Counted from the stretch's first letter, positions 1 through 6,742 are shown. The stretch is 14,231 nt of DNA from Burkholderiaceae bacterium (GCA_013813185.1 JACCSD010000256.1:1-14231); one strand, 5' to 3'. Numbers and translations are program-made. The notes: a model not told the origin generated them from the sequence alone.

Positions 1-1841
1 CCGGCATCGAGCGTCAGCCGCAGCAGCTTGTCCGAACCTTCGACGTGCTCGGCGTTGACGATCCTTGCGATGCGGAAGTCGATCTTCGCGAAGTCGTCGA
101 TCGTGATCGAGTCGCCAATCGCGGTGCCACCCGGCACGGGTGCTGGGTCGGCGGCAGCGGCCGGCGGTTCGAAAAGTGCGTCAAGCTGTTTGGGTTCTAC
201 GCGTGTCATCAGATGTTTGTAAGGAGCAATTTGTCGTGGCAGCGCTTCGGCATCGGTCCAGATGAAATCCCGATCCAAGCCGAAGAAGTCGTTCGCAATG
301 CGCTTGGCAGTCGCGGGCAAGACGGGCGCGAGGCACACTGATAGCAGCTTGAATCCGTGCAGCGCGCTTGAACAGATGTGTTGCAGCTCGGCGTGCCGAT
401 TGGAGTCCTTGGCGAGCTTCCACGGCTCGGCAGCATCAAACGCTGCGTTAAGGCGATCCGCGGTGCTCATCAAGTCGCGCAAGGCCTTGCCGAATTCACG
501 CGACTCGAGCGCTTCCGCAACAAGGGTCGAGGTCGCACGCGCACCGTCGATGAGCGCTCGTTCATCCTTGTATGCCAACTGCCCGTCAAAGTGCTTGCTG
601 ATGAAATTGGCGGCACGGCTCGCGATGTTGACGTATTTCCCGATCAGGTCGCTATTCACGCGCAGCAGAAAATCATCGGGACCAAAGTCGATATCTTCCA
701 CCCGGCCGTTCAGTTTCGCGGCAACGTAGTAGCGAAACCACTCCGGATTCATGCCGAGCTCGAGATAGCGCAGCGGATCGATGCTGATCCCGCGGCTCTT
801 GCTCAACTTTTCCGCGTTCAGCGTCAGAAAGCCGTGCACGTAAATGCTGTCGGGTACCTTGCGGCCGGAAAACCTAAGCATCGCCGGCCAGAACAACGTG
901 TGGAAGTAGATGATGTCCTTGCCGATGAAATGAACCTGCTCGACATCGTCAGCGGCAATGAACTCGTCGAAGCTGCGCAGCTCGCCGTTGGCGCGCGCCT
1001 TGCCTTGATCAAAGTACGCTTTGAGCGCAGCCAGGTAGCCGATCGGTGCATTGAACCAAACGTAGAAATACTTGCCCGGCGCATCTGGAATCGGAACCCC
1101 GAAATACGGAGCATCGCGCGAGATGTCCCAGTCGCCGAGGCCTTTGCCGCCGGCGCCGAGCCACTCCTGCGTCTTCGCATAAACCTCGGGCTGCAAGCGA
1201 GGTTCGCCATGGCGACTGGTCTGTGCAGTCCACTCACGCAGGAAGTCGACGCAGCGCGGGTCCGACAGGCGAAAGAAAAAATGCTCGGACGATTTCAGCT
1301 CGGGCCGCGCGCCGGTCAGCACCGAATACGGATCGATCAGATCGGTCGGTGCGTAAGTCGAGCCGCATGACTCGCAGTTGTCGCCGTATTGATCCTTCGC
1401 ACCGCACACCGGACACGTGCCCTTGATGTAACGGTCCGGCAGGAACATGCCTTTGACCGGATCGTAAAACTGCTCGATCGTGCGCGTCGCAACCAGATTG
1501 TTTGCCTTCAACCCCGAGTAAATCGATTGCGACAGCGCGACGTTTTCCGGCGAATCCGTCGTGTGCCAGTGATCGAACGCGATATTGAATCCGTCCAGAT
1601 ACTGCTGGCGCGCGTCGCGCATCTCGTCGATGAACTCGCGCGGCGTTTTGCCGGCGTTCTCCGCGGCAATCATGATCGGGGCGCCATGCGCGTCTTCGGC
1701 GCACACGAAGTGAACGTCGTGGCCGCGCATCTTCTGGAACCGCACCCAGATGTCGGCCTGGATGTATTCCATGATGTGCCCGATGTGCGGACGGCCGTTT
1801 GCGTACGGCAGCGCAGTGGTGACGAACAGGTGTCGCTTCAT
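1..1841 (-). CDS. metG: Methionyl-tRNA synthetase, 3'-truncated by window edge
   Basis: This cytoplasmic class I aminoacyl-tRNA synthetase charges tRNA-Met with methionine using ATP. About 613 residues are visible. The HIGH motif is at residues 19-22 (context PHIGH) and the KMSKS-type loop reads KLSKS at about 345-349. Four zinc-binding cysteines lie in the connective domain as CPVC and CESC around positions 1330-1410. The last visible part, after about residue 590, is the start of the C-terminal OB-fold tRNA-binding domain (DFAKIDFRIARIVNAEHVEG), so this is the long dimeric form of about 690 residues and only its end is missing. I chose ATG 1841 (MKRHLFVTTALPYANG) because family members have few residues before LFVTTALPYANG. 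An in-frame ATG at 1853 overlaps a TACAAT hexamer that may be the -10 box, which argues against it. The gene is divergent from apbC across about 73 bases. Confidence 0.98.
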   Translation of the reverse strand, partial: MKRHLFVTTALPYANGRPHIGHIMEYIQADIWVRFQKMRGHDVHFVCAEDAHGAPIMIAAENAGKTPREFIDEMRDARQQYLDGFNIAFDHWHTTDSPENVALSQSIYSGLKANNLVATRTIEQFYDPVKGMFLPDRYIKGTCPVCGAKDQYGDNCESCGSTYAPTDLIDPYSVLTGARPELKSSEHFFFRLSDPRCVDFLREWTAQTSRHGEPRLQPEVYAKTQEWLGAGGKGLGDWDISRDAPYFGVPIPDAPGKYFYVWFNAPIGYLAALKAYFDQGKARANGELRSFDEFIAADDVEQVHFIGKDIIYFHTLFWPAMLRFSGRKVPDSIYVHGFLTLNAEKLSKSRGISIDPLRYLELGMNPEWFRYYVAAKLNGRVEDIDFGPDDFLLRVNSDLIGKYVNIASRAANFISKHFDGQLAYKDERALIDGARATSTLVAEALESREFGKALRDLMSTADRLNAAFDAAEPWKLAKDSNRHAELQHICSSALHGFKLLSVCLAPVLPATAKRIANDFFGLDRDFIWTDAEALPRQIAPYKHLMTRVEPKQLDALFEPPAAAADPAPVPGGTAIGDSITIDDFAKIDFRIARIVNAEHVEGSDKLLRLTLDA

Positions 1842-1914
1842 AGAGCGCGGCATTGTAAGTGCGTTACCTGGTGACTCTGCGTCGATGAACGTTCGCGTGC
1901 ATACTTGCCGACCT
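1842..1914. promoter_or_regulatory. Divergent metG/apbC promoter region
   Basis: This short spacer must hold promoters for both divergent genes. On the minus strand TACAAT (1857-1852) matches the sigma-70 -10 consensus at 5 of 6 bases and would start transcription about four bases before the metG ATG at 1841. On the plus strand CATACT (1900-1905) is a weaker -10 and would start transcription within a few bases of the apbC ATG. No convincing -35 boxes or Shine-Dalgarno sequences were seen, so both mRNAs could have very short leaders. There is no room for a riboswitch. This is read by eye only. Confidence 0.35.
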
Positions 1915-3000
1915 ATGAGCCTTACTGTCGAACGCGCCAACGAAGCGCTAAAAGGGGTCATCGACCCCAACACCGGCAAGGATCTGATGTCGTCGCGCTC
2001 AGCACGCAATGTGCGTGTCGATGGCGGCGATGTCAGCGTCGACGTCGAGCTGGGTTACCCGGCGGCGAGCCAGATAGAGCCGATCCGCCGCGCGGTGATC
2101 GATGCGCTGAAGACGGCAGGCGCCGCCAACGTTAGCGCCAACGTCACTATGAAGATCGTCGCGCACACGGTGCAGCGCGGGCTCAAGGTCATGCCCAACA
2201 TCAAGAACATCGTTGCGGTGGCCTCCGGAAAAGGCGGCGTCGGAAAAAGCACCGTCGCGGCCAACCTCGCGTTGGCACTATCGGCCGAAGGCGCCAAAGT
2301 CGGCGTACTTGACGCCGATATCTACGGGCCGAGTCAACCGACGATGCTCGGTATCAGCGGCCGCCCGATCACGACCGACAATCGCACGCTCGAGCCGATG
2401 CACAACCACGGCCTGCAGATGAGCTCGATCGGCTTGTTGATCGATGCCGATCAGCCGATGGTGTGGCGCGGGCCGATGGTCACGCAGGCGCTGCAACAGC
2501 TGTTGACGCAGACGAACTGGCGCGATCTTGACTATCTGGTCGTCGACATGCCGCCGGGCACGGGAGATATTCAGCTGACGCTCGCGCAGCAGGTGCCCGT
2601 GACGGGCGTAGTGATCGTCACTACACCGCAGGACATCGCGTTGATGGACGCCAAGAAGGGTTTAAAGATGTTCGAGAAGGTCGGCGTGCCGATCCTTGGC
2701 ATCGTCGAAAACATGGCCGTGCACTTGTGCAGTAATTGCGGTCATGCCGAGCATATTTTCGGTTCCGAAGGCGGCCAGAAAATGGCCAGCGAATACGGCG
2801 TCGACTTTCTCGGCAGCTTGCCGCTCGACATCCGTATTCGTGAGCAGACCGATTCCGGACGACCCACCGTCATCGCGGAGCCCGACAGCGCAATCGCGCA
2901 CAGCTACAAGGACATCGCGCGCAAGGTCGCGGTACGCATTGCCGAGAGGGCGAAAGACATGTCGCTGAAGATGCCGACGATTAAGGTGTCGAATACTTAA
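1915..3000 (+). CDS. apbC: Mrp/NBP35-family iron-sulfur cluster carrier ATPase ApbC
   Basis: This 361-residue cytosolic P-loop ATPase is of the Mrp/ApbC/NBP35 family, which binds and transfers Fe-S clusters to apo-proteins. An N-terminal MIP18/DUF59-like domain covers about residues 1-90. A deviant Walker A motif GKGGVGKS follows at 105-112, then the D133-A-D135 region, a DMPPGTGD motif at 211-218, and the cluster-bridging CxxC at C272/C275 (CSNC). The length matches betaproteobacterial homologs. The frame stays open upstream to 1750, but that part overlaps metG antisense and does not look like the family. The ATG at 1915 (MSLTVERANEAL) aligns with the normal N-terminus; an ATG at 1885 is a less likely alternative. 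The closeness to metG and dcd fits a conserved betaproteobacterial neighbourhood. It is followed 50 bases later by the MNT-HEPN cassette, with no clear terminator between. Confidence 0.97.
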   Translation: MSLTVERANEALKGVIDPNTGKDLMSSRSARNVRVDGGDVSVDVELGYPAASQIEPIRRAVIDALKTAGAANVSANVTMKIVAHTVQRGLKVMPNIKNIVAVASGKGGVGKSTVAANLALALSAEGAKVGVLDADIYGPSQPTMLGISGRPITTDNRTLEPMHNHGLQMSSIGLLIDADQPMVWRGPMVTQALQQLLTQTNWRDLDYLVVDMPPGTGDIQLTLAQQVPVTGVVIVTTPQDIALMDAKKGLKMFEKVGVPILGIVENMAVHLCSNCGHAEHIFGSEGGQKMASEYGVDFLGSLPLDIRIREQTDSGRPTVIAEPDSAIAHSYKDIARKVAVRIAERAKDMSLKMPTIKVSNT

Positions 3001-3010
3001 TCGATTCTCG

Positions 3011-3039
3011 TTGTCGAATGCTGCGAAAAAGGTGACAAT
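3011..3039 (+). promoter_or_regulatory. Putative sigma-70 promoter of the MNT-HEPN cassette
   Basis: TTGTCG (3011-3016) and GACAAT (3034-3039) each match the sigma-70 consensus at 4 of 6 positions and are separated by exactly 17 bases. Transcription would start near 3046, about five bases before the ATG at 3051, so the mRNA would be almost leaderless. This agrees with the absence of a Shine-Dalgarno sequence there. The promoter would make the cassette independent of apbC. Confidence 0.4.
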
Positions 3040-3040
3040 C

Positions 3041-3057
3041 GCTGCAATAAATGCAGC
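3041..3057. repeat. Perfect inverted repeat over the start codon, candidate operator
   Basis: GCTGCA and TGCAGC are perfect 6-base arms around the 5-base centre ATAAA. The repeat covers the predicted transcription start and the ATG at 3051-3053. The downstream gene encodes a winged-HTH protein, so an autoregulatory operator is a reasonable reading. Alternatively, in RNA it is a small hairpin that would hide the start codon. A related TGCTGC lies upstream at 3019-3024. Seen directly; the function is inferred. Confidence 0.4.
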
Positions 3058-3647
3058 ACTCCCTGGCATCCACCCTCTTGCCCGAGCAGCGTCGTCGCAT
3101 TCTCGGCCTGCTTTTCTTGCGGCCCGACGAGGCACTCCACGGGCGTGAAGTTGCGCGTCGCACCGGATTGCCACCGGGCAGTGCGGCGCGCGAATTGAAT
3201 CGGCTCGCCGATGTAGGCCTGCTAAAGCGCGAGAGCAGCGGAAACCAGCAGCTTTATCGAGCGAACCGACAGAGCCCCGTTTTTGCGGAACTCGCAGGCA
3301 TTCTGCGCAAGACTTCGGGGCTCGCGGACGTGCTGAAGCAAGCGCTTGCGCCGGCTGCAGATAAATTGCGTATTGCGTTTGTTTACGGTTCGATGGCGAG
3401 TGGAAGCGCGGTAGCCGCGAGTGATATCGATGTGATGCTAATCGGAAAACTCGGTTTCGCCGAAGCAACGAGACTTCTAGCTGCGAGCGAGCAGCTTCTT
3501 GGTCGCGAAGTCAATCCAACGTTGTTTTCAGTCGCCGAGTTCAAGCGACGGGCCGCCACCGAAGCGTTCCTGCAAGACGTATTACATAAGTCAAAAGTGT
3601 TTTTGATCGGCGACGACGATGAGCTTGCGCGAATCACTGGGCGCTGA
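3051..3647 (+). CDS. Winged-HTH/minimal nucleotidyltransferase fusion, likely antitoxin
   Basis: This 198-residue protein has two parts. Residues about 10-75 form an ArsR-like winged helix-turn-helix (REVARRTGLPPGSAARELNRL, then VGLLKRE and the wing). From about 105 there is a minimal nucleotidyltransferase (MNT) domain with the complete signature GS-x10-DxD: G113-S114, then D125 and D127. The usual third acidic residue is not obvious; N155 lies near where it would be expected. In studied MNT-HEPN pairs the MNT protein is the antitoxin and neutralises the HEPN toxin by adding AMP to it. The fused HTH suggests that it also represses its own promoter. The next gene starts 29 bases before this one stops, so translation is probably coupled. 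The DNA seems more AT-rich than its neighbours and uses rarer codons such as CTA (codon 130), consistent with transfer. It could also be a nucleotidyltransferase of unknown role. Confidence 0.85.
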   Translation: MQHSLASTLLPEQRRRILGLLFLRPDEALHGREVARRTGLPPGSAARELNRLADVGLLKRESSGNQQLYRANRQSPVFAELAGILRKTSGLADVLKQALAPAADKLRIAFVYGSMASGSAVAASDIDVMLIGKLGFAEATRLLAASEQLLGREVNPTLFSVAEFKRRAATEAFLQDVLHKSKVFLIGDDDELARITGR

Positions 3648-4056
3648 TGTCGAAGAAGTCAGAACGAACCGCAGGCAGGTCGCGGACATGCTTGCCGCGG
3701 CACGAACCAATCTCAACGATGCGCAGGTTACGGGGTTAAGTGCTGAAAATCGATTTGACATCGCCTACAAGGCGATCATGCAATGCGCTCTCGTTGCGCT
3801 GCTCGCACACGGCCTGCGGCCTCTGGCAAGCCGACCCGGGCATCACCGCATCGCGATTCAATCTCTCGAGCTGACGATCAATGTGTCGCACGAGCAGGTC
3901 GAACTGCTGAATGCGCTGCGCAGGCAACGAAATCGTGTGAACTACTCCGGCGCGCTCATCTCGGACTCGACCGCGGCGGAGTGCAGTCGAGCCGCCGCCA
4001 AATTGTTCGGAGAGGTTAGGGGCTGGCTAAGGGAAAATCGCAAGGATTTATCTTGA
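3619..4056 (+). CDS. HEPN-like protein, putative toxin partner of the MNT protein
   Basis: This 145-residue, largely alpha-helical protein has no signal peptide or membrane segment. Its position directly after and overlapping an MNT gene, its size and the C-terminal RRQRNRVNYSG motif (residues 101-111) indicate a HEPN domain. Canonical HEPN RNases carry R-x4-6-H; here the pattern R104-N105-x3-Y109 puts tyrosine in the histidine position, so the catalytic chemistry may be altered or absent. Tyrosines near this motif are AMP acceptors in the Shewanella HepT/MntA system, which makes Y109 a candidate target of the partner. The start at 3619 is the only ATG that includes the whole helical region; there is no Shine-Dalgarno sequence, so coupling to the upstream gene is likely. 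I recognise this from motif and context rather than overall similarity. Confidence 0.7.
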   Translation: MSLRESLGADVEEVRTNRRQVADMLAAARTNLNDAQVTGLSAENRFDIAYKAIMQCALVALLAHGLRPLASRPGHHRIAIQSLELTINVSHEQVELLNALRRQRNRVNYSGALISDSTAAECSRAAAKLFGEVRGWLRENRKDLS

Positions 4057-4084
4057 TCCTGGCCTATCAACCTACGTGCGATCA

Positions 4085-4474
4085 ATGAGAACTCGCCGCT
4101 GCTCCGCTCAGATCTCCCTGGTGTTGATCGGAACCGCCGCGCTTGCGGGTTGCGGGCAGCAACCCGCGCCGGCGACGCGCGATCAATATGCCTCGCTGGA
4201 AGATTGCGCAGCCGACTGGGGACGACCTGAGAGCTGTGAACGGGTGCAAAGCTCCGGCGTTCCCGGCGGCTTCCTCTTCTGGGGACCGCTTTACGGCGCG
4301 GGGTTGCGCGATGCCGCGCGCAACTACGCGTTAAGTGATGCCCGGCGCTCGGGCAGCACGAACTTCATCGATCCGAATCGACAAGGCCGAGCCATTGGTA
4401 AATACACGGCGCCATCGCCGACATCGCGCGGCGGTTTCGGATCGTCGTCGCGCTCGTACACTTCCGGCGGTTAG
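4085..4474 (+). CDS. ygiB: DUF1190 (YgiB/YjfM-like) lipoprotein
   Basis: This predicted lipoprotein has 129 residues. Residues 1-22 are a signal peptide with arginines at the front and a hydrophobic core, ending in the lipobox LAGC with lipidated C23. The mature part has the DUF1190 pattern: YASLEDC...C with a second cysteine pair (C41, C51), a glycine/aromatic stretch (GGFLFWGPLYGAG) and a C-terminal RGGFG motif followed by a Ser/Gly-rich tail, as in E. coli YgiB. It is shorter than YgiB (about 220 residues). I chose ATG 4085; a GTG at 4076 adds only three residues. Neither has a Shine-Dalgarno sequence. The start lies 28 bases after the HEPN gene, so read-through from that cassette is possible. 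Its function is unknown; the YgiC and DUF350 neighbours suggest an envelope role. Confidence 0.82.
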   Translation: MRTRRCSAQISLVLIGTAALAGCGQQPAPATRDQYASLEDCAADWGRPESCERVQSSGVPGGFLFWGPLYGAGLRDAARNYALSDARRSGSTNFIDPNRQGRAIGKYTAPSPTSRGGFGSSSRSYTSGG

Positions 4475-4634
4475 TCCATCAAAAACGCCGAATGCGCCCC
4501 CGCTCGTCTGCGCCTCGTGGCGCCAAGCGTCGTTGCAAATGCTCGCGATACTCCCGGTATCGCTGTGCTTTGCGCCTAGCGCGTCGCCCTGCTGCGCAGC
4601 CGCTGGTACGCGATTTGACCGTTTCACTGGACTG
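4475..4634 (+). other. 160-base ygiB-ygiC spacer, in-frame with ygiC
   Basis: This stretch lies between the lipoprotein stop and the ygiC start. The ygiC frame stays open through it and back to 4335, but the encoded sequence (for example MLAILPVSLCFAPSASPCCAAAG from 4539) does not resemble YgiC N-termini. It contains a perfect hairpin (listed separately) and the small palindrome GCTGCGCAGC near 4589-4598. No promoter or separate gene was seen. Confidence 0.4.
4545..4563. repeat. Perfect 7-bp hairpin in the ygiB-ygiC spacer
   Basis: GCGATAC and GTATCGC pair perfectly around the 5-base loop TCCCG. No T-run follows, so it is not a standard intrinsic terminator. It may be an mRNA-stabilising or processing structure that sets the ratio of lipoprotein to ATP-grasp enzyme, or it may be chance. 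Confidence 0.4.
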
Positions 4635-5765
4635 ATGCGGCGCGATCTTCTGGCGCCTCGTCCTGGGTGGCAACACGAAATGGAGTCGATCGGCTTTCAC
4701 TACCACTCGATCGACGGCACGTATTGGGACGAATCGCGCTGCTACGTGTTCACCGAGGACGAAATCGATCGGCTGGAGAATGCGACCGCCGAGTTGCACG
4801 AGATGGCGCTGAATGCCGCGCAACAAGTCGTCGGCAGCCAGCGTTATGACGAGTTTGCGATACCGGGCGAATGGGTGCCGGCGATAGAGCAGAGTTGGAA
4901 TGCTTACCGCACCGAAGGTTTCACGCTGTTCGGCCGGATGGATTTTGCGTACGACGGTGCATCGCCGCCGAAGCTGCTCGAATACAACGCCGACACGCCC
5001 ACCGCTTGTCTTGAAGCAAGCGTTGCGCAATGGCAGTGGCTGCAAGCGGTGCGGCCGAGTGCCGATCAGTTCAATTCTCTGCACGAACAATTGATCGATG
5101 CCTGGAAAAAACTGCGCGCCCGGTCGAGTGCATCGCGCTTGCATTTCACCGCGGTGACCGAGAGCCAGGAAGACTGGGGCAATCTCGACTATCTGCGCGA
5201 CACCGCGATACAGGCAGGATGGCAAACGTTTTCGTTGCCGGTCGACCGCATTGGATGGAACGGCACCAGGTTTGTCGACGAATTCAATCTGCCGATCGAG
5301 GCGCTGGTCAAGCTTTATCCGTGGGAGTGGCTGGTACGCGAAGACTTCGGGCCGGCGTTGCTCGCCACCACAATGCAGGTGATCGAGCCGGCATGGAAGA
5401 TGTTGCTGTCGAACAAAGCGATCTTGGTGGTGCTGTGGGAGCTGTATCCCGATCATCCGAACTTGCTTCCTGCGTATTACGAGTCGGCGCCGCTTGGTCT
5501 GAAGTACGTGAAAAAGCCGAAACTCGCGCGAGAAGGCGCCAACGTGTCGCTGGTCGACGGTGCGACCGTGAAGACAAGTGAAGGCGACTACGGCGCCGAA
5601 GGGTTCGTTTACCAGGCAGTTGCGCCGTTGCCGAAGTTCGGCGACGACTATGCGTTGATCGGCTCCTGGATCGTCGGCGATAAACCGGCTGGTGTCGGTA
5701 TTCGCGAAGATACCTCGCCGATCACACGCAACACGAGTCGCTTTGTGCCGCATTATTTTGAATAG
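4635..5765 (+). CDS. ygiC: YgiC/YjfC-family ATP-grasp ligase (glutathionylspermidine-synthase type)
   Basis: This 376-residue enzyme aligns by eye along its full length with E. coli YgiC (386 residues), a homolog of the C-terminal synthetase domain of glutathionylspermidine synthase. Such ATP-grasp enzymes join a carboxylate to an amine through an acyl-phosphate. Visible conserved elements are RMDFAYDG (101-108), LLEYNADTPTACLEA (114-128) with acidic and Asn ligand-type residues, KLYPWEW (226-232), EPAWKMLLSNKA (251-262), YVKKP (291-295), SREGANVS-like REGANVS (299-305) and LIGSWIVGDKPAGVGIRED (341-359). The peptidase-like amidase domain of the bifunctional enzyme is absent. The start at 4635 (MRRDLLAPRPGW) matches the YgiC N-terminus. 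The substrate is unproven: the YgiC group may not make glutathionylspermidine. It is followed 25 bases later by a DUF350 gene. Confidence 0.93.
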   Translation: MRRDLLAPRPGWQHEMESIGFHYHSIDGTYWDESRCYVFTEDEIDRLENATAELHEMALNAAQQVVGSQRYDEFAIPGEWVPAIEQSWNAYRTEGFTLFGRMDFAYDGASPPKLLEYNADTPTACLEASVAQWQWLQAVRPSADQFNSLHEQLIDAWKKLRARSSASRLHFTAVTESQEDWGNLDYLRDTAIQAGWQTFSLPVDRIGWNGTRFVDEFNLPIEALVKLYPWEWLVREDFGPALLATTMQVIEPAWKMLLSNKAILVVLWELYPDHPNLLPAYYESAPLGLKYVKKPKLAREGANVSLVDGATVKTSEGDYGAEGFVYQAVAPLPKFGDDYALIGSWIVGDKPAGVGIREDTSPITRNTSRFVPHYFE

Positions 5766-5790
5766 CAATCTGCGAGGGCCGGGAGAGCCG

Positions 5791-6204
5791 ATGAGAAACA
5801 CCGCATTCGAAACGCTGGCCGGGCTGCCGTACTTCGCCGCATTCTTCGGCGTATCCCTGCTCTTGCTGACGATATGCCTTGCGCTTTACGTGGTGATTAC
5901 GCCGTATCCGGAAATAAAGTTGATTCGGGAAGGCAATGCGGCTGCGGCCGCGAGCCTCGGCGGAGCGATCATCGGTTTCGCGCTGCCGCTGGCGAGCGTC
6001 GTCGTCAGCAGCGTGTCGCTGCTCGACATGCTGCTGTGGTCGGCGGTCGCCTTGTTCGTTCAACTGATAGCGTTCGCCGGTGTGCGGCTGATGGTGCCCG
6101 CTATTGCACGCAACGTGCGTGAAGGGCAAGTGTCAAGTGGCATTCTTGCAGGCGCGATGGCAATTGCGCTTGGACTGCTCAATGCCGCGTCGATGACGTA
6201 TTAG
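5791..6204 (+). CDS. yjfL: DUF350 (YjfL-family) inner-membrane protein
   Basis: This 137-residue protein has four hydrophobic segments at about residues 13-33, 49-71, 74-94 and 113-132. It matches E. coli YjfL in architecture and in signature pieces: YVVITPYPEIKLIREGN, ASLGGAIIGFALPLAS, FAGVRLMVPAI and the ending LNAASMTY. DUF350 proteins are small membrane proteins of unknown function, often encoded beside YgiC-type ATP-grasp enzymes. ATG 5791 is preceded by a good Shine-Dalgarno sequence (GGGAGAG, about four bases upstream). The open frame back to 5692 overlaps ygiC and is not real. The gene likely shares an mRNA with ygiB and ygiC. A plausible role is transport or membrane handling of the ligase product (inference). 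Confidence 0.92.
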   Translation: MRNTAFETLAGLPYFAAFFGVSLLLLTICLALYVVITPYPEIKLIREGNAAAAASLGGAIIGFALPLASVVVSSVSLLDMLLWSAVALFVQLIAFAGVRLMVPAIARNVREGQVSSGILAGAMAIALGLLNAASMTY

Positions 6205-6258
6205 TCATGCGGCGGTAAACGCTCGCTCCTAATCTTCAATTTTTTGAGAGGAGAACTC

Positions 6259-6738
6259 ATGACAGCCAACGTAGAAGCCAAGCCGCAGGGCTACCACACC
6301 GTCACGCCCTACATGGCAGTGCGCGATTGCGTCGCCGCGATCGATTTTTATCGGCGCGCGTTCGGCGCTGAAAAGACGATGCAACTCAACATGCCGGACG
6401 GAACGATCGCGCACGCGGAAATCCGTATCGGTGATTCCACCGTGATGCTTTCCGAGGAAAACACGGACTGGGGCAACAAGAGCCCGGCCACGCTCGGCGG
6501 ATCGCCGATGTTCTTGATGATTTACGTGCCCGATGTCGATGCCGCGTTCAAGAAGGCGATCGCTGCCGGAGCGAGCGAGGTGCAAGCGGTCAAGGACCAG
6601 TTCTACGGCGACCGTTCGGGAACGTTGAAGGACCCGTACGGCTATCAGTGGACCTTGTCGACGCACATCGAAGAAGTATCGGAAGCAGAAGCGCAGCGGC
6701 GGATGGAAGCCGAATTCAGCCAACCCTCTGCCGCGTAA
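6259..6738 (+). CDS. PhnB-like VOC/glyoxalase-fold protein
   Basis: This 159-residue cytosolic protein has the vicinal-oxygen-chelate fold. The sequence VTPYMAVRDCVAAIDFYRRAFGAE near the N-terminus, DGTIAHAEIRIGDSTVMLSEE in the first half, and YVPDVDAAFKKAIAAGA followed by DPYGYQWTLSTH in the second half show two beta-alpha-beta-beta-beta modules. Members act as metal-dependent lyases, dioxygenases or resistance proteins; the substrate cannot be told. ATG 6259 is preceded by a strong Shine-Dalgarno sequence, GAGAGGAG (6246-6253). The tail after the VOC domain (EEVSEAEAQRRMEAEF) is charged and helical. The next VOC-like gene starts four bases after this stop, so the two are co-transcribed and may come from an old duplication. 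Confidence 0.93.
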   Translation: MTANVEAKPQGYHTVTPYMAVRDCVAAIDFYRRAFGAEKTMQLNMPDGTIAHAEIRIGDSTVMLSEENTDWGNKSPATLGGSPMFLMIYVPDVDAAFKKAIAAGASEVQAVKDQFYGDRSGTLKDPYGYQWTLSTHIEEVSEAEAQRRMEAEFSQPSAA

Positions 6739-6742
6739 ACCG

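Noticed and set aside
378..1370. 330-codon open frame on the plus strand inside metG
   Set aside because: It lies antisense to a clearly recognisable MetG with all motifs. Its translation has no recognisable domain. High GC and codon bias keep this frame open.
2662..3468. 268-codon minus-strand open frame across the apbC end and the HTH-MNT start
   Set aside because: It overlaps two well-supported plus-strand genes and shows no recognisable family.
4044..4060. AGGAT...ATCCT stem at the HEPN gene end as a terminator
   Set aside because: Five pairs with an eight-base loop and no T-run; expected by chance.
4335..4634. N-terminal 100-codon extension of ygiC as a real coding part
   Set aside because: It overlaps the lipoprotein gene and does not resemble YgiC N-termini, whereas ATG 4635 aligns with them. 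Noted only as a minor possibility in the findings.
4479..5801. 440-codon open frame on the minus strand over ygiC
   Set aside because: It is longer than ygiC itself, but it is arginine-rich without recognisable motifs, while the plus strand encodes a full YgiC homolog. It is an antisense shadow.
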